From: a virus
DNA: 64,000 bases
Reading direction: 5' to 3' (one strand)
IMG/VR virus record: IMGVR_UViG_3300049460_000150
Location: 1 to 64,000 of that record
Positions 9,201-16,313 of the stretch are shown here, one piece after another (the stretch's first letter is position 1; each line of letters begins with the position of its first letter). The position numbers and the translations under genes were made by a program. Below the pieces are notes generated by a model. It saw only the letters and a list, made by a program, of their open reading frames with translations, was not told the origin of the DNA and did not search any database.

Positions 9201-11792
9201 TTTCGACAAGGAAGAGACCACCTTATCCTTCTCTTCGAACACGCCTTTCGCCGTGTTCGCGGAAGCCTTCAATTCATCCATCGCGGCGGCGGAGCGGCCC
9301 GTGATGTACTCGAATGCATAGAACCCAGCGGTTGCGGCAGCGACAGCGATGCCGATTCCGCTCACGATGGATAGGCCAAGGAAGGCGGTCTTGACCGTGT
9401 TGAGCGCGACTGCGAGCGTGCTGGTCGAGGCAGCGGCAACGGTGGCGACTGGAGAGATGAGGCCGATTGAGGTCGCCAGCGTGCCGATGGAACCCACTTG
9501 GCTGGCGGTCTGCAAAGCGGTCACGGCCAGGGAGGCGGCACCGGCACCTTGCGCGAGGCGCAAAGCCCCAGCGGCCATGCTCGCCAAATAGGCGGCGGCA
9601 CCAGACGCGGCGAACCCGGCCAACGAGGTGACAGCCACGCCCACCAGTATGTTGTGTTCGGAAAGGCTCTGGATCAGCGTAGCAAAGCCGCCGATAATAG
9701 CGGTCAACAAATGGCCCAAAGGCTCGAAGCCCGTAGAGGCCAGGTTGCCGAGCGCGGTTGTCAAGCGCGTGGCTTGCGAACGGAACGAGTCCATTTGTAC
9801 TTCATTTGCCTTGACGCCAGCCTGCGTGTCCTGGAGCAGCAGGTATTGACGTTCCAGCTCGGCTGGATTGGCGATCAAAGCGTTGAATGCGGCAGCGCCG
9901 CGAACGTCGAAGGATTTGATGGCGTCGGAGGCCACAAAGCCAGCATCACGCAGCTTGTTGGTTACTCCCAGCAAACCATTCGAGCGGAAGTCCACGTCGG
10001 CCAGGGTCAGGCCCAGGCGTTGCAGAGTGGCCGTGAACTCCTTACTCGGCTTCTCGGTCTCGGTGATGAATTGGCGAAGACCAGTACCAAGTGTCGAGCC
10101 GCTACGGATACCAGCGTTGGACATGGCCGCGAGTGCCGCCGTAACCTCTTCAAAAGAGATGCCTACTTGCGAGGCGGCGTTACCTACATACTGGAAGCCA
10201 AGCGCCAGCTTTTCGACCGAGATTTTGGATGAGTTGGAAGCTTGCGTGACCTTGTTGGCGATGTCCGCAATGTCCGTCGTGCTTTTATCAAACACGCCGA
10301 TGATGGAAGTTACGAGGTCCACGGCCTGTGAAATAGAGGTGCCAGCGGCGCTTGCGAGCGAGACCACAGCGCCGAGCGAATCGCCGACCTGTTTAGCGCT
10401 CAAACCAGCTTGGCCCAGAGTCAGCGCGGCGTTGGCTACTTCAACAGACGAAAACTTACTGGCTCCAGCCACCTCTTTGATGCGGTCTTCCAGGCCGCGC
10501 ATTTCGGTGCTGGTCGTCGCCGTGACAGCCTGCACATTTCGGAAGGCGGCTTCGAGTTCAATAGACGTGCCGACAGCGGACTTTACGGACGTGACAAAGC
10601 CGTTCAAAATCGAGTAGTTCGCCAGCAGGGACGCTTGCACAGCCAGCAGGGCCGCGCCGCCCTCACCGCTGGCGCGATTCAGCATGTTGCGCGACTGAGC
10701 ATCTTGACGGGCCTGACGAGTCTCAGGATCGTTCAAGTTTTGGTCGCGGCGAGCGTTCGTAATCTGCACCGATTTCTGGCGCACTTGCTCCAGGAGTTTC
10801 GCTTCTTCCTGGAGATTGATATTGCCCTTGGCGCGCTCGGCCACGAGGCGGGCTTCGATGTCGCGCACGTCTCCCACGAGTTGGCGCACCTTGGCACCAT
10901 CGGTCAAGGTGGCTTTAATCGAGGCTTGGGCAAGGCCAGCGTCCTTGTAGATTTGGCCCAGGTATTGGCTGGTGGAAGACGACATTAAACGGTCAAGAGA
11001 GATGTCAGTCTTTCCAGGCATCAGAGACGAGTCGATACGGGCGCTGCGAATCTCTGCTTGCTGGCTCGCGTAATCGCGCCCGCGTTGGCTGTAGTCGAGC
11101 TGCGTGTTTGTGGCGCGAGTTTGCGCGGACGCCGACCCTTCCTCTTGCTTGCGCTGTTGGGCGAGGCGTTGAATCTCAGCGTAGCGCTGCTTAGAGGCGT
11201 TGAAGTTTGCTTGAGCAATTTGCTCGTTCAACTTGTCTTGCGTGGCCTGCTGTTTCATCTCGCCGATGACGACATTCAGGAGACCGATATTGTCGTTAAG
11301 AAGCGTCTTCTTTTGTTGCAGGGCAGCGTTACCAGCGTCGTTCTTCAAAGCGAGGTCCACAGCCTTGAGGTTCGTTTCGAGAACCTTCATGGCCGCAGCG
11401 GCTTCGGTGGTGGTCTTGGCGTTCAAGCCCAGTTCGTACTTCTCCAGCGCGGCGCTTTGACGCATGGAATCGTAGGCTTTGGCGGCAGCGGAAATGGCGC
11501 GATTAATCGCGTTGACATTGGCTACTTCATCGCTCTTGAAAAGCTCCTGGCCTTGGCGTACAGTTCCAAGGAACTTTAATTCACGTTGAAGGACGCGAAT
11601 CAGGTTAGTCAGTTCTTCAGGTTTTTTGCCTGCCTGGAAGGCTTCAACCAGCTTCTTCCCGCTGTCAGCCGCAGCGCCTTCCAGTTTTTCGACTATCTTG
11701 AGCAGCGCGTCGAAAGTCTTGGTCGCCTCGGCGGAACCGGGGGTCTCTATTCCGGCTACCACGCTCGCCTGGAATTGGTTATTATCTGCCAT
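6240..11792 (-). CDS. H: Tail tape measure protein
   Basis: Sets tail length and is ejected during infection. It has 1850 residues from MADNNQFQAS; an ATG 21 codons upstream lies in the preceding terminator hairpin and is not used here. Residues 20-400 are charged coiled coil. A TP901-type tape measure core follows (about 410-600, with ALTLGQAGLS and NAGIRSGSTLGTGLRQFI). A hydrophobic stretch lies near 690-850, then long Lys/Glu-rich coiled coil. A small hydrophobic C-terminal part contains GLIVPGGIQRVKGMARGG and DSVPTMLMPGEFVLNR, typical of the C-termini of these proteins. At about 0.15 nm per residue the tail should be near 280 nm, roughly twice lambda. Confidence 0.95.
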   Translation of the reverse strand: MADNNQFQASVVAGIETPGSAEATKTFDALLKIVEKLEGAAADSGKKLVEAFQAGKKPEELTNLIRVLQRELKFLGTVRQGQELFKSDEVANVNAINRAISAAAKAYDSMRQSAALEKYELGLNAKTTTEAAAAMKVLETNLKAVDLALKNDAGNAALQQKKTLLNDNIGLLNVVIGEMKQQATQDKLNEQIAQANFNASKQRYAEIQRLAQQRKQEEGSASAQTRATNTQLDYSQRGRDYASQQAEIRSARIDSSLMPGKTDISLDRLMSSSTSQYLGQIYKDAGLAQASIKATLTDGAKVRQLVGDVRDIEARLVAERAKGNINLQEEAKLLEQVRQKSVQITNARRDQNLNDPETRQARQDAQSRNMLNRASGEGGAALLAVQASLLANYSILNGFVTSVKSAVGTSIELEAAFRNVQAVTATTSTEMRGLEDRIKEVAGASKFSSVEVANAALTLGQAGLSAKQVGDSLGAVVSLASAAGTSISQAVDLVTSIIGVFDKSTTDIADIANKVTQASNSSKISVEKLALGFQYVGNAASQVGISFEEVTAALAAMSNAGIRSGSTLGTGLRQFITETEKPSKEFTATLQRLGLTLADVDFRSNGLLGVTNKLRDAGFVASDAIKSFDVRGAAAFNALIANPAELERQYLLLQDTQAGVKANEVQMDSFRSQATRLTTALGNLASTGFEPLGHLLTAIIGGFATLIQSLSEHNILVGVAVTSLAGFAASGAAAYLASMAAGALRLAQGAGAASLAVTALQTASQVGSIGTLATSIGLISPVATVAAASTSTLAVALNTVKTAFLGLSIVSGIGIAVAAATAGFYAFEYITGRSAAAMDELKASANTAKGVFEEKDKVVSSLSKKIEELTYKQGSLGDGTNALTAENLALTNQFGANGYAADTATLSFDRMIDSLKKLKKEMEEVRKQSLESAIADNEKLLEAQTEKLKESLDKSKGTFGTAGNGLTRDLQSAIGSSQGNFTASERQILETALSQLREGSTGNLGQLSSARILLQRKSSDISNRGGAESVADRFQSVADKLGEVVKNLSDVNATRSELGGLQGTLNRTQAFKDFNESGRFGAVKGKTRTFEESLPRVGNLTELALEASGQKEESNPVKVYELVKDEYETRQKIYAERVKLITELKNSGKIDKDTFDTAKALVNARSEKEKNEFLRAADDSKDDAQLAYNHTKRLLQEQEKNAKMKGDKTRQKEIEDQLFDNEIAFKNRGLTSAAKIQDNEEELRAIAEQRKQNIDDRKVRAAPGARLNENLSERSLRVQADAADAEANEDRAAIKTAQTMDEVGKLMDAAIEAKFDAKKKRLAALASKQKYESEQPGYDKKTGDLAHRLEMNALAESEDSKINTFADSFISLIESAMNRLDTVTKKINESKRKIAEDKLDSEDRVFAAQQELREVELAIATGKKVKSDSKSTVTYDNATFGPNGVTAGSRGTSSSRTTTNSGNESTLSAGGVSASIRETLNQRRNRLIVESTKIELEENEKALAEYGDATTGQIGLLTTKYKESKALVKELGDKLLTETDTKVKAELQSQLNVQEKVMTDSFRDLRSARSEKQKLQVDNFNIQKKAQENTEALPQELTLDNLLNKLDEVWAKYQATVGQMNVVKVVGDGLSSVLGSVTGQLGNAFAAVVTGTKSVKSAFKDMSLGVIKAMIDILAQALALQAVKGLFGLLGFGVGAGSGVAGADVGTTSQIGADFSLMAATGGLIVPGGIQRVKGMARGGPVTGGISGRDSVPTMLMPGEFVLNRTATDAVGTDYLHSLNSAANSVVSSSSPKVPSAKKEDSSVVNVWVVSPDQKPNSTGPKDIIAVITDDISRGGQVKKLIKQVVLNQV

Positions 11793-11810
11793 GCTGGCCT
11801 CAGTAAAAGA

Positions 11811-11844
11811 AAAAGGGATGCCCACATTATAGCGGGCATCCCTT
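11811..11844 (-). terminator. Hairpin terminator/attenuator before the tape measure gene, with TATAAT in the loop
   Basis: On the minus strand an 11-bp stem (AAGGGATGCCC / GGGCATCCCTT) with a 10-nt loop is followed by TTTTTCTTTT, a good intrinsic terminator just after the chaperone frame. The loop carries a perfect -10 hexamer (TATAAT, plus-strand positions 11826-11831), so the element could both stop readthrough and start a new transcript for the tape measure gene. No convincing -35 is seen. Confidence 0.7.
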
Positions 11845-12524
11845 CTATCCTCCACCGAATACAGCGCTGAATTTGGTCTTCAGCTCGTCCTTGCTCTGGA
11901 CCTCCTTGGGCTTTTCCTTTTCCCCAGGCCCGAAGGCGAGGCTGACGACTTTCTCCAAGGTTTGGAACTGCTGGACGATCTGGGCTTGCTGCTGCCCGAT
12001 GTACAACTTGACCTTGACCTTTATGTCGTTCAACGTCACGTCCCAGAACACGCGGCGATGAAGGTCTGATGGAGTCGTGTTAAATGCTAGACAACAGGAC
12101 TCTTCGAGACTGAGCTTTCCGGCCCAGCTTGTGTAGGTGTCGAGGACGACGGTTTTTTGAGCGCGTCGATGCGGCTTTGGCTCCGCCCCAGAACCTTGTT
12201 CGCCCGCTCCATCGACGCCACAGTAAAATCCGTGACGTGTTCCGTCACGAATTCCAGCAGGTTGGCAACGTCATCGAAGCTAACAGAAACCTCGTCCAGC
12301 TCGCGCTTCTGGATGACCTTACCCTTTGGGTCGCGCAAGGCGAGGCATTCGACCAGGATGGCTTCGCGCAGTTCCGGGTCTTGCAGGATCAGCGGAATCT
12401 GGGTGCTGTCACCCATCAGGTAGCAGATGCGGTTCAGCAGTGCGAAGGACATGAAAAATTCGAAGTTGGCACCGTCAACTGTGATGTTGAGAGTGTGCGG
12501 CAAAGGTTGAGTAACTGTGGTCAT
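11845..12524 (-). CDS. GT: Tail assembly chaperone GT fusion made by -1 frameshift
   Basis: Long form of the tail chaperone. The upstream G frame shifts -1 at C-AAA-AAA-C (T-run at 12153-12158 on the plus strand) into a frame that stays open to the stop at 11845. The extension has protein-like sequence across the junction (WAGKLSLEESCC, then NTTPSDLHRR and VFWDVTLNDI), and the GTG at 12051 does not look like an independent start. In lambda the G and GT products chaperone the tape measure at a low frameshift rate. The T-domain is about 100 residues. Shift efficiency is unknown. Confidence 0.8.
12087..12524 (-). CDS. G: Tail assembly chaperone G
   Basis: Short, unshifted form of the tail chaperone, 145 aa, located between the major tail protein and the tape measure gene, as gpG is in lambda. 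The N-terminal 110 residues are ordered (FEFFMSFALLNRICYLMG and DDVANLLEFVTEHVTDF). The last 35 residues after the slippery site are Ser/Pro/Thr-rich and look disordered, which is common for the tail beyond the frameshift site. It is preceded by a terminator and a promoter with a perfect TATAAT, so it probably starts a transcription unit. Confidence 0.8.
   Translation of the reverse strand: MTTVTQPLPHTLNITVDGANFEFFMSFALLNRICYLMGDSTQIPLILQDPELREAILVECLALRDPKGKVIQKRELDEVSVSFDDVANLLEFVTEHVTDFTVASMERANKVLGRSQSRIDALKKPSSSTPTQAGPESSVSKSPVV
12152..12159 (-). other. Slippery site for -1 frameshifting (C AAA AAA C)
   Basis: Six A residues on the minus strand read as AAA AAA in the G frame inside DALKKPSS. 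A -1 slip leaves the A-site codon fully paired and enters the T frame, which has no stop from here to 11845. It is the only long homopolymer run in the shared open region. GGAAAGC near 12113 was considered and is weaker. Confidence 0.65.
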
Positions 12525-12553
12525 GAAATTCCCCGTTGGTTGAGAGTGAGGCG

Positions 12554-12584
12554 ATTATACACCGAAGTGGTTTTGTTTGGTCAA
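12554..12584 (-). promoter_or_regulatory. Leftward promoter before chaperone gene G
   Basis: Minus-strand TTGACC (12579-12584) and TATAAT (12554-12559) with a 19-nt spacer and a TG directly before the -10. It lies immediately after the tail-tube terminator and about 30 nt before the ATG of G, so the chaperone and tape measure genes can be transcribed separately from the tail tube gene. The spacer is longer than the optimum of 17 nt. Confidence 0.6.
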
Positions 12585-12585
12585 T

Positions 12586-12610
12586 AAAAAACCCCCGCAC
12601 TTGGCGGGGG
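12586..12610 (-). terminator. Intrinsic terminator after the major tail protein gene
   Basis: On the minus strand a 7-bp GC stem (CCCCCGC / GCGGGGG) with a 5-nt loop is followed by TTTTTT. It lies about 25 nt after the tail tube stop and should limit readthrough from this highly expressed gene. Confidence 0.85.
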
Positions 12611-12636
12611 TAAGGTGCAGCTAGGGGTGCAACGAA

Positions 12637-13443
12637 TCAGTCCAGAATCATGCCCTTGGCCGGGGTGCCGTTGGCACCGATGGTCTGGAACAGGGCGAAG
12701 TGCGGGTCGGCTTCGACCAGATCGTAGATTTCCAGTTCGAACGGGATGTGGTCGAAATTGTCGGTCTTGAAGGCCATCGACAGGCCGGACTTGACGCGCA
12801 CTTTCGGGAACAGCATCGGCACGGTGTCGCCGTTCGCCAGGGTGCCGACGATCTTGCACGACAGGAACGGTGCGTTGTCCTGGGAGCCGACCGCGATAAC
12901 GTTGACCTTTTCGACCTTGGCACCGATGCCAAGAGCCATCGGCAGGCCGGAGTCCATTTGGATGCTCTTGGCACCAGCGTCAACCGAGATGATTTTGCGG
13001 ATCATCACGTTGTCGTCCTTGCCGGTGTGGACCAGGACGAAGCTGTCAACGGTCAGGCCGACAACAGCGGCCAGCAGCAGTTCGTCGTCGCCGACTTCGG
13101 CGGGGGCAACCGGCGCGGCGTAGGCAGTTGCCAGGGTGGAGCCAGCGGTTTGACGCACGAATTGCGCGCCGTCCAGCGAGAGCGAATACGCCAAGTTCGA
13201 TGGCGTGTATTCGTACATCTCGGCGGTGATGCCAACCGCGTTGCTGTTCATCACGGAATACACCAGCGAGTTACGGATGCCTTGGGTCAGCTCCACGAAG
13301 CCGGGAGTGGTCTTGGTCGTGACGTTCTTTACCAGACCGACCGAGTTCGCGTCGGTCAGATTGAAAAGTGCGTCCTGGGGGCCGAGCATAATGGTCGCGC
13401 TACCCAGCATGAAATCGGTTGTCTTTGCTGCGCCTTGGGTCAT
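12637..13443 (-). CDS. V: Major tail (tube) protein
   Basis: Subunit of the tail tube, in the lambda gpV position between the tail terminator and chaperone genes. It has 268 residues, beta-rich, with the tube-protein features TQGIRNSLVYSVMNSNAVGITAEMYEY near residues 55-80 and a C-terminal part ending in IPFELEIYDLVEADPHFALFQ. Codons are strongly C-ending, as expected for high expression. It has its own leftward promoter (13491-13519) and is closed by a strong terminator. The RBS is GGAGAACC. Confidence 0.88.
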   Translation of the reverse strand: MTQGAAKTTDFMLGSATIMLGPQDALFNLTDANSVGLVKNVTTKTTPGFVELTQGIRNSLVYSVMNSNAVGITAEMYEYTPSNLAYSLSLDGAQFVRQTAGSTLATAYAAPVAPAEVGDDELLLAAVVGLTVDSFVLVHTGKDDNVMIRKIISVDAGAKSIQMDSGLPMALGIGAKVEKVNVIAVGSQDNAPFLSCKIVGTLANGDTVPMLFPKVRVKSGLSMAFKTDNFDHIPFELEIYDLVEADPHFALFQTIGANGTPAKGMILD

Positions 13444-13481
13444 GGTGGTTCTCCAACATTAAGTGGTGGGATGAAATCAGA

Positions 13482-13510
13482 TTGCAACAGATTCTAGTCG
13501 ATGCTATGCT
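13482..13510 (+). promoter_or_regulatory. Rightward promoter of the RHH regulator gene
   Basis: TTGCAA (13482-13487), 17-nt spacer, TATGCT (13505-13510). It drives the plus-strand regulator gene starting at 13552. It overlaps the leftward major-tail promoter head-on, so the two cannot easily fire together. Confidence 0.6.
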
Positions 13511-13519
13511 CGATGGCAA
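13491..13519 (-). promoter_or_regulatory. Leftward promoter of the major tail protein gene
   Basis: Minus-strand TTGCCA (plus positions 13514-13519), exact 17-nt spacer, TAGAAT (13491-13496), about 45 nt before the tail tube ATG. It overlaps the rightward regulator promoter, and its -35 is next to the 15-bp palindrome. Confidence 0.6.
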
Positions 13520-13521
13520 CT

Positions 13522-13536
13522 GGTTTAATTTAAACC
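13522..13536. promoter_or_regulatory. 15-bp palindromic operator GGTTTAATTTAAACC
   Basis: A perfect inverted repeat with 7-bp arms and one central base. It lies just downstream of the rightward -10 and just upstream of the leftward -35. Position and symmetry fit an operator for the ribbon-helix-helix protein encoded 16 nt further on, allowing autoregulation and control of tail-tube transcription. Confidence 0.6.
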
Positions 13537-13551
13537 ATATTAGGGGATACC

Positions 13552-13794
13552 ATGAGTACGATTCACAGGGACGGAAAGCCCATCGAGGGCGATGGAAGCG
13601 ATAAAACTCACGCCGCATTTAGCGTGAGGATTCCTATCGAGCTTCTGGACCAGATTGATGCACGCCGGAAGGTGTCAAAACGCAGCCGCAACAAAGAGAT
13701 CGAAATGCTTCTCGAAAGGCAGATTGAAGCTGAGGTCGAAAGGGATCAGCTTATGATCGACAAAATAGCTAAGATGAACCTCACTCCGCCATAA
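13552..13794 (+). CDS. Arc/MetJ-type ribbon-helix-helix regulator on the opposite strand inside the late operon
   Basis: 80-aa DNA-binding protein. Residues 20-55 match the ribbon-helix-helix pattern (AAFSVRIPIELLDQIDARRK, then SKRSRNKEIEMLLERQIE): a short beta strand followed by two helices. It is the only plus-strand gene in the first 23 kb. It has its own promoter, palindromic operator and RBS (AGGGGATACC), and its 3' end overlaps the tail terminator gene by 14 nt tail to tail. It is a moron-type insertion and probably a repressor of itself and possibly of the major tail promoter. DNA targets beyond the local palindrome are unknown. Confidence 0.8.
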   Translation: MSTIHRDGKPIEGDGSDKTHAAFSVRIPIELLDQIDARRKVSKRSRNKEIEMLLERQIEAEVERDQLMIDKIAKMNLTPP

Positions 13795-14233
13795 AGCAAT
13801 TCGTCTTAAAGCCTACCATCACGAACTGGACAGGGCGCGAAGAGTCGCCCCCCACTGGTAAAACCCGCACGCCGTCCTGCACGATCAAGAGTCCCTTCTT
13901 TTCCCCTGTCTGGAAATCCAAAACGTCGATGGTTTTCATCGGTTGCAAGCGTTGGAAAAGACGCGCTACAAGTTCACGCAAACGAAACAGGTTTGTGTCA
14001 CCCTCTGTGGCAACGCCAATCATCACGTCAACGTCCACAAATGGGTGACTGGTGGAGAGGGACAAGCCAGAGGTGCCGATCAGGTCTCCTTCAGGAACAG
14101 TGTTCTCGTCCGCGTGGGCGTCGAAATCTTCGTACTCCAACGGGCTGGATTGGGCGGTGCCCCAATCGACGCAAAAGCGCTTAATACTAGCGTCGATATC
14201 CATCATCAAAAGTTGTTCACCCGGTACGGCCAT
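13781..14233 (-). CDS. Tail terminator protein (gpU-like)
   Basis: Candidate tail terminator that caps the tube and joins it to the head, assigned from position directly upstream of the tail tube gene and from size (150 aa). It includes a HPFVDVDVMIGVA strand near residue 63 and a central LFRLRELVARLFQRLQP helix. The ATG overlaps the preceding stop by one base. Its last 14 nt overlap the convergent regulator gene. Primary-sequence similarity to gpU is weak. Confidence 0.6.
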   Translation of the reverse strand: MAVPGEQLLMMDIDASIKRFCVDWGTAQSSPLEYEDFDAHADENTVPEGDLIGTSGLSLSTSHPFVDVDVMIGVATEGDTNLFRLRELVARLFQRLQPMKTIDVLDFQTGEKKGLLIVQDGVRVLPVGGDSSRPVQFVMVGFKTNCFMAE

Positions 14234-15078
14234 TATTGACTCCTAGATTTGATTGCGCGCCTGACGATATCAGGGAAGCGTCGTTCGATAAAATACCGCA
14301 GGAGCGGCGTGATGACTGCACGGATAGGGCGCTTGGAGCGGCCCATGCCGTATTCTGAGTTGATCTTGACCCATTGTTTCTCGTTGGATGGGTCCACCCT
14401 TTTGATGATGTAATCAACGACGCTTTTTTCATTAAAGGCCACACCTTTAAGATTCCCAAAGGCGGTGACAGTTGCCGTCATCTTCAGTTCTTTAGGGAAC
14501 GCCACAAAAGTGCCACGTTCGGCGGATCGAACTTGCACCCTTTGAAGCGCTCCATCCTTCTCGCTTACTGTGACAGAGAAACGAGGGTCGGGAGAAACGA
14601 AGTCATAGCTCAATGTTACAGGCCCAAAGAAGCGTGCCGTTGTCCCTTGCGAAGTGAGGGAGCGCATGTAGTCTCCGAAGGGACCGACTTTAACGAACTT
14701 GCTCTTTGACCCGGTTGCTGTGCGCAATCTGGACATCCCGTTATGTTTTGCACGTCCCAATGGCCGTCGCGCTGTACTGCTGTTGGAGAGGCCGATGTAG
14801 TGTCTTTGGCTTATATCAGCGTTGCCCTCTTTTAGCTTCGCAATTTGCCATCTGTCGGAGAGCGGTTGCCAGTAGTAAGGGATGAATCGACTAGGCGTGT
14901 TAAGAGCGCCAACAACATCTTCTACAATAAGTAAGAAGAATGTGTCGTATTCCGTCTGGAGTTCTTCCTTCAACTCAGCCGTCATTTCGCGTATCTTCTT
15001 AGACGAAAACCCCACTAGCTTTTCAGCTAGTGAGGCTTCCATCTTTTTGATCGCGTCTTTGAACGTCGATTTACTCAA
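14233..15078 (-). CDS. Head-tail connector / tail completion protein candidate
   Basis: 281-aa basic protein between the stopper candidate and the tail terminator, the position of lambda gpZ or HK97 gp10-type tail completion proteins. The N-terminal 50 residues form an amphipathic helix region (KDAIKKMEASLAEKLVGFS). A central PLGRAKHNGMSRLRTATG segment is followed by beta structure and a basic C-terminus (RYFIERRFPDIVRRAIKSR). It overlaps its neighbours by 1 and 8 nt. Longer than typical gp10 proteins (about 150-190 aa), so the assignment stays tentative. Confidence 0.5.
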   Translation of the reverse strand: MSKSTFKDAIKKMEASLAEKLVGFSSKKIREMTAELKEELQTEYDTFFLLIVEDVVGALNTPSRFIPYYWQPLSDRWQIAKLKEGNADISQRHYIGLSNSSTARRPLGRAKHNGMSRLRTATGSKSKFVKVGPFGDYMRSLTSQGTTARFFGPVTLSYDFVSPDPRFSVTVSEKDGALQRVQVRSAERGTFVAFPKELKMTATVTAFGNLKGVAFNEKSVVDYIIKRVDPSNEKQWVKINSEYGMGRSKRPIRAVITPLLRYFIERRFPDIVRRAIKSRSQ

Positions 15079-15577
15079 GTTCCACCGCCTTGACTCCCAT
15101 CACGTCGTAGACGCGCTTTACGTTGCGTCCGTCGATGATATCTCCTGACACAACATCCTGCCCTGTCAGGAAGCGATATTTAGTCTCCGAAGTACCCTGG
15201 AACATGATCGCTTCAGGCTTCTCGAAGTATGCGTAAATGAGGCCCATGTCTGATAGGCCAGTGTCGCGCTTTACCTTGGAAACCGGATCGGTCACGACCA
15301 CTCGGCGCTTCCATGCGTACTGGTGGGAGACGTAGGCGACCCGGTACGCCTCTGCCCAGGCAAAGTCTGGTGCAGTCTCCAGCAGGAGTATCTTACGGCC
15401 TCCAGGGTCAACTACAATCGCTCCTATGCTCGCAATTCCAGGCGACTTGACCATCAGCTTACGGTAGGGCATCTGGTCCTTGGTGGGCGCTTCCGCGAGC
15501 GGGCCGAGTAGCGCCATGAAACGCGCTCCGTCCAGGCGGCGGAACACCTCGAACAGCCGGTTTGAGGTAGCGCGCAT
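15071..15577 (-). CDS. Head-tail stopper candidate
   Basis: 168-aa protein beginning MRATSNRLFEVFRRLDG. This start is one base after the preceding stop and has a GGAG 6 nt upstream; the longer in-frame alternative would overlap the connector gene by about 85 nt. The second half is beta-rich (YKRVVVTDPV-like region, then FLTGQDVVSGDIIDG). Position after the adaptor suggests the head completion or stopper protein, but no family signature is clear to me. Confidence 0.5.
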   Translation of the reverse strand: MRATSNRLFEVFRRLDGARFMALLGPLAEAPTKDQMPYRKLMVKSPGIASIGAIVVDPGGRKILLLETAPDFAWAEAYRVAYVSHQYAWKRRVVVTDPVSKVKRDTGLSDMGLIYAYFEKPEAIMFQGTSETKYRFLTGQDVVSGDIIDGRNVKRVYDVMGVKAVELE

Positions 15578-15578
15578 G

Positions 15579-16313
15579 TTAGGCTCCGGTGATGCGGTCA
15601 GCCTGCGAACTGAGCGAGAACAGGTTGTGGCCGACAGCGACGGAAACCGTGCCACCGATAGCATCGGTTATTTGCTGCAAACGAGCAGCAAGTTGACCGC
15701 GCAAGTCACCCTCAAGTTTTATGAAGTCCATGGCCGCACGTTCGAAGCCGGAATTGTCTGCCTTTTCCGACTTGAGCAAGCGGCTCTGCATCGACTGGCA
15801 AAGTGACACGGCGGCTTGCAGCGCAATGGCGTTGTTCGCGGCCATGGCAATTACGTCGGTGCGGCGCAGCGCGGTATCGATGGCGGCACCATAGATCGCG
15901 GCCAGCTCCATGTAGGCCGCGATAAGGTCGATATCGTCGTCCGGCAACTCGTCATGATCGGCACCTACAAGGGCGCGCACGGACTGCGGCCCTTCCGTCA
16001 TGGGGATCATGTGGTGCAGGCGATACGCTTTCGAGACCGAATACGGCTTCGAATTGTACATGAAATCTGCGCGCAAATAGCGCGACTCAAACAGCACGTT
16101 CGAGGGGATATCGCTGAGGGCCAGTGACATCACCACGGACATCTGGGTCGGCACGGCATCTACAGGCTGGGAGAAGTTGTACTTCTGGATGATGGACCCG
16201 CCATTATCCCAGGCTGTGAAACCGATGGTGTTGGCGTCCGGCACAACCGGCTGGCCGTCAACCATAAATTCCAGTATGACAGTTTGAGCCTGTCCGGCTA
16301 GACGCCATTCCAT
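15579..16313 (-). CDS. Head-tail adaptor / connector candidate
   Basis: 244-aa protein in the connector region. The N-terminal half is beta-rich with an Ig-like look (VILEFMVDGQPVVPDANTIGFTAWDNGG). The C-terminal half (residues 115-244) is mostly helical with LPDDDIDLIAAYMELAAIYG, resembling the helical bundles of head-tail adaptors. It starts TAATG-coupled to the preceding gene. The two-part architecture may be a fusion of a small structural domain with an adaptor; I do not recognise a named family. Confidence 0.45.
   Translation of the reverse strand: MEWRLAGQAQTVILEFMVDGQPVVPDANTIGFTAWDNGGSIIQKYNFSQPVDAVPTQMSVVMSLALSDIPSNVLFESRYLRADFMYNSKPYSVSKAYRLHHMIPMTEGPQSVRALVGADHDELPDDDIDLIAAYMELAAIYGAAIDTALRRTDVIAMAANNAIALQAAVSLCQSMQSRLLKSEKADNSGFERAAMDFIKLEGDLRGQLAARLQQITDAIGGTVSVAVGHNLFSLSSQADRITGA

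Noticed and set aside
9498-10232. Plus-strand open frames in the tape measure, capsid, portal and terminase genes
   Set aside because: All are antisense to well-supported late genes, lack ribosome binding sites and have shadow-type composition.
12581-12859. Minus-strand frame near the end of the tail tube gene
   Set aside because: Out of frame with the well-supported tube protein and runs into its terminator.
13943-14246. Plus-strand open frames after the RHH gene
   Set aside because: They are antisense to the tail terminator gene and have no RBS.
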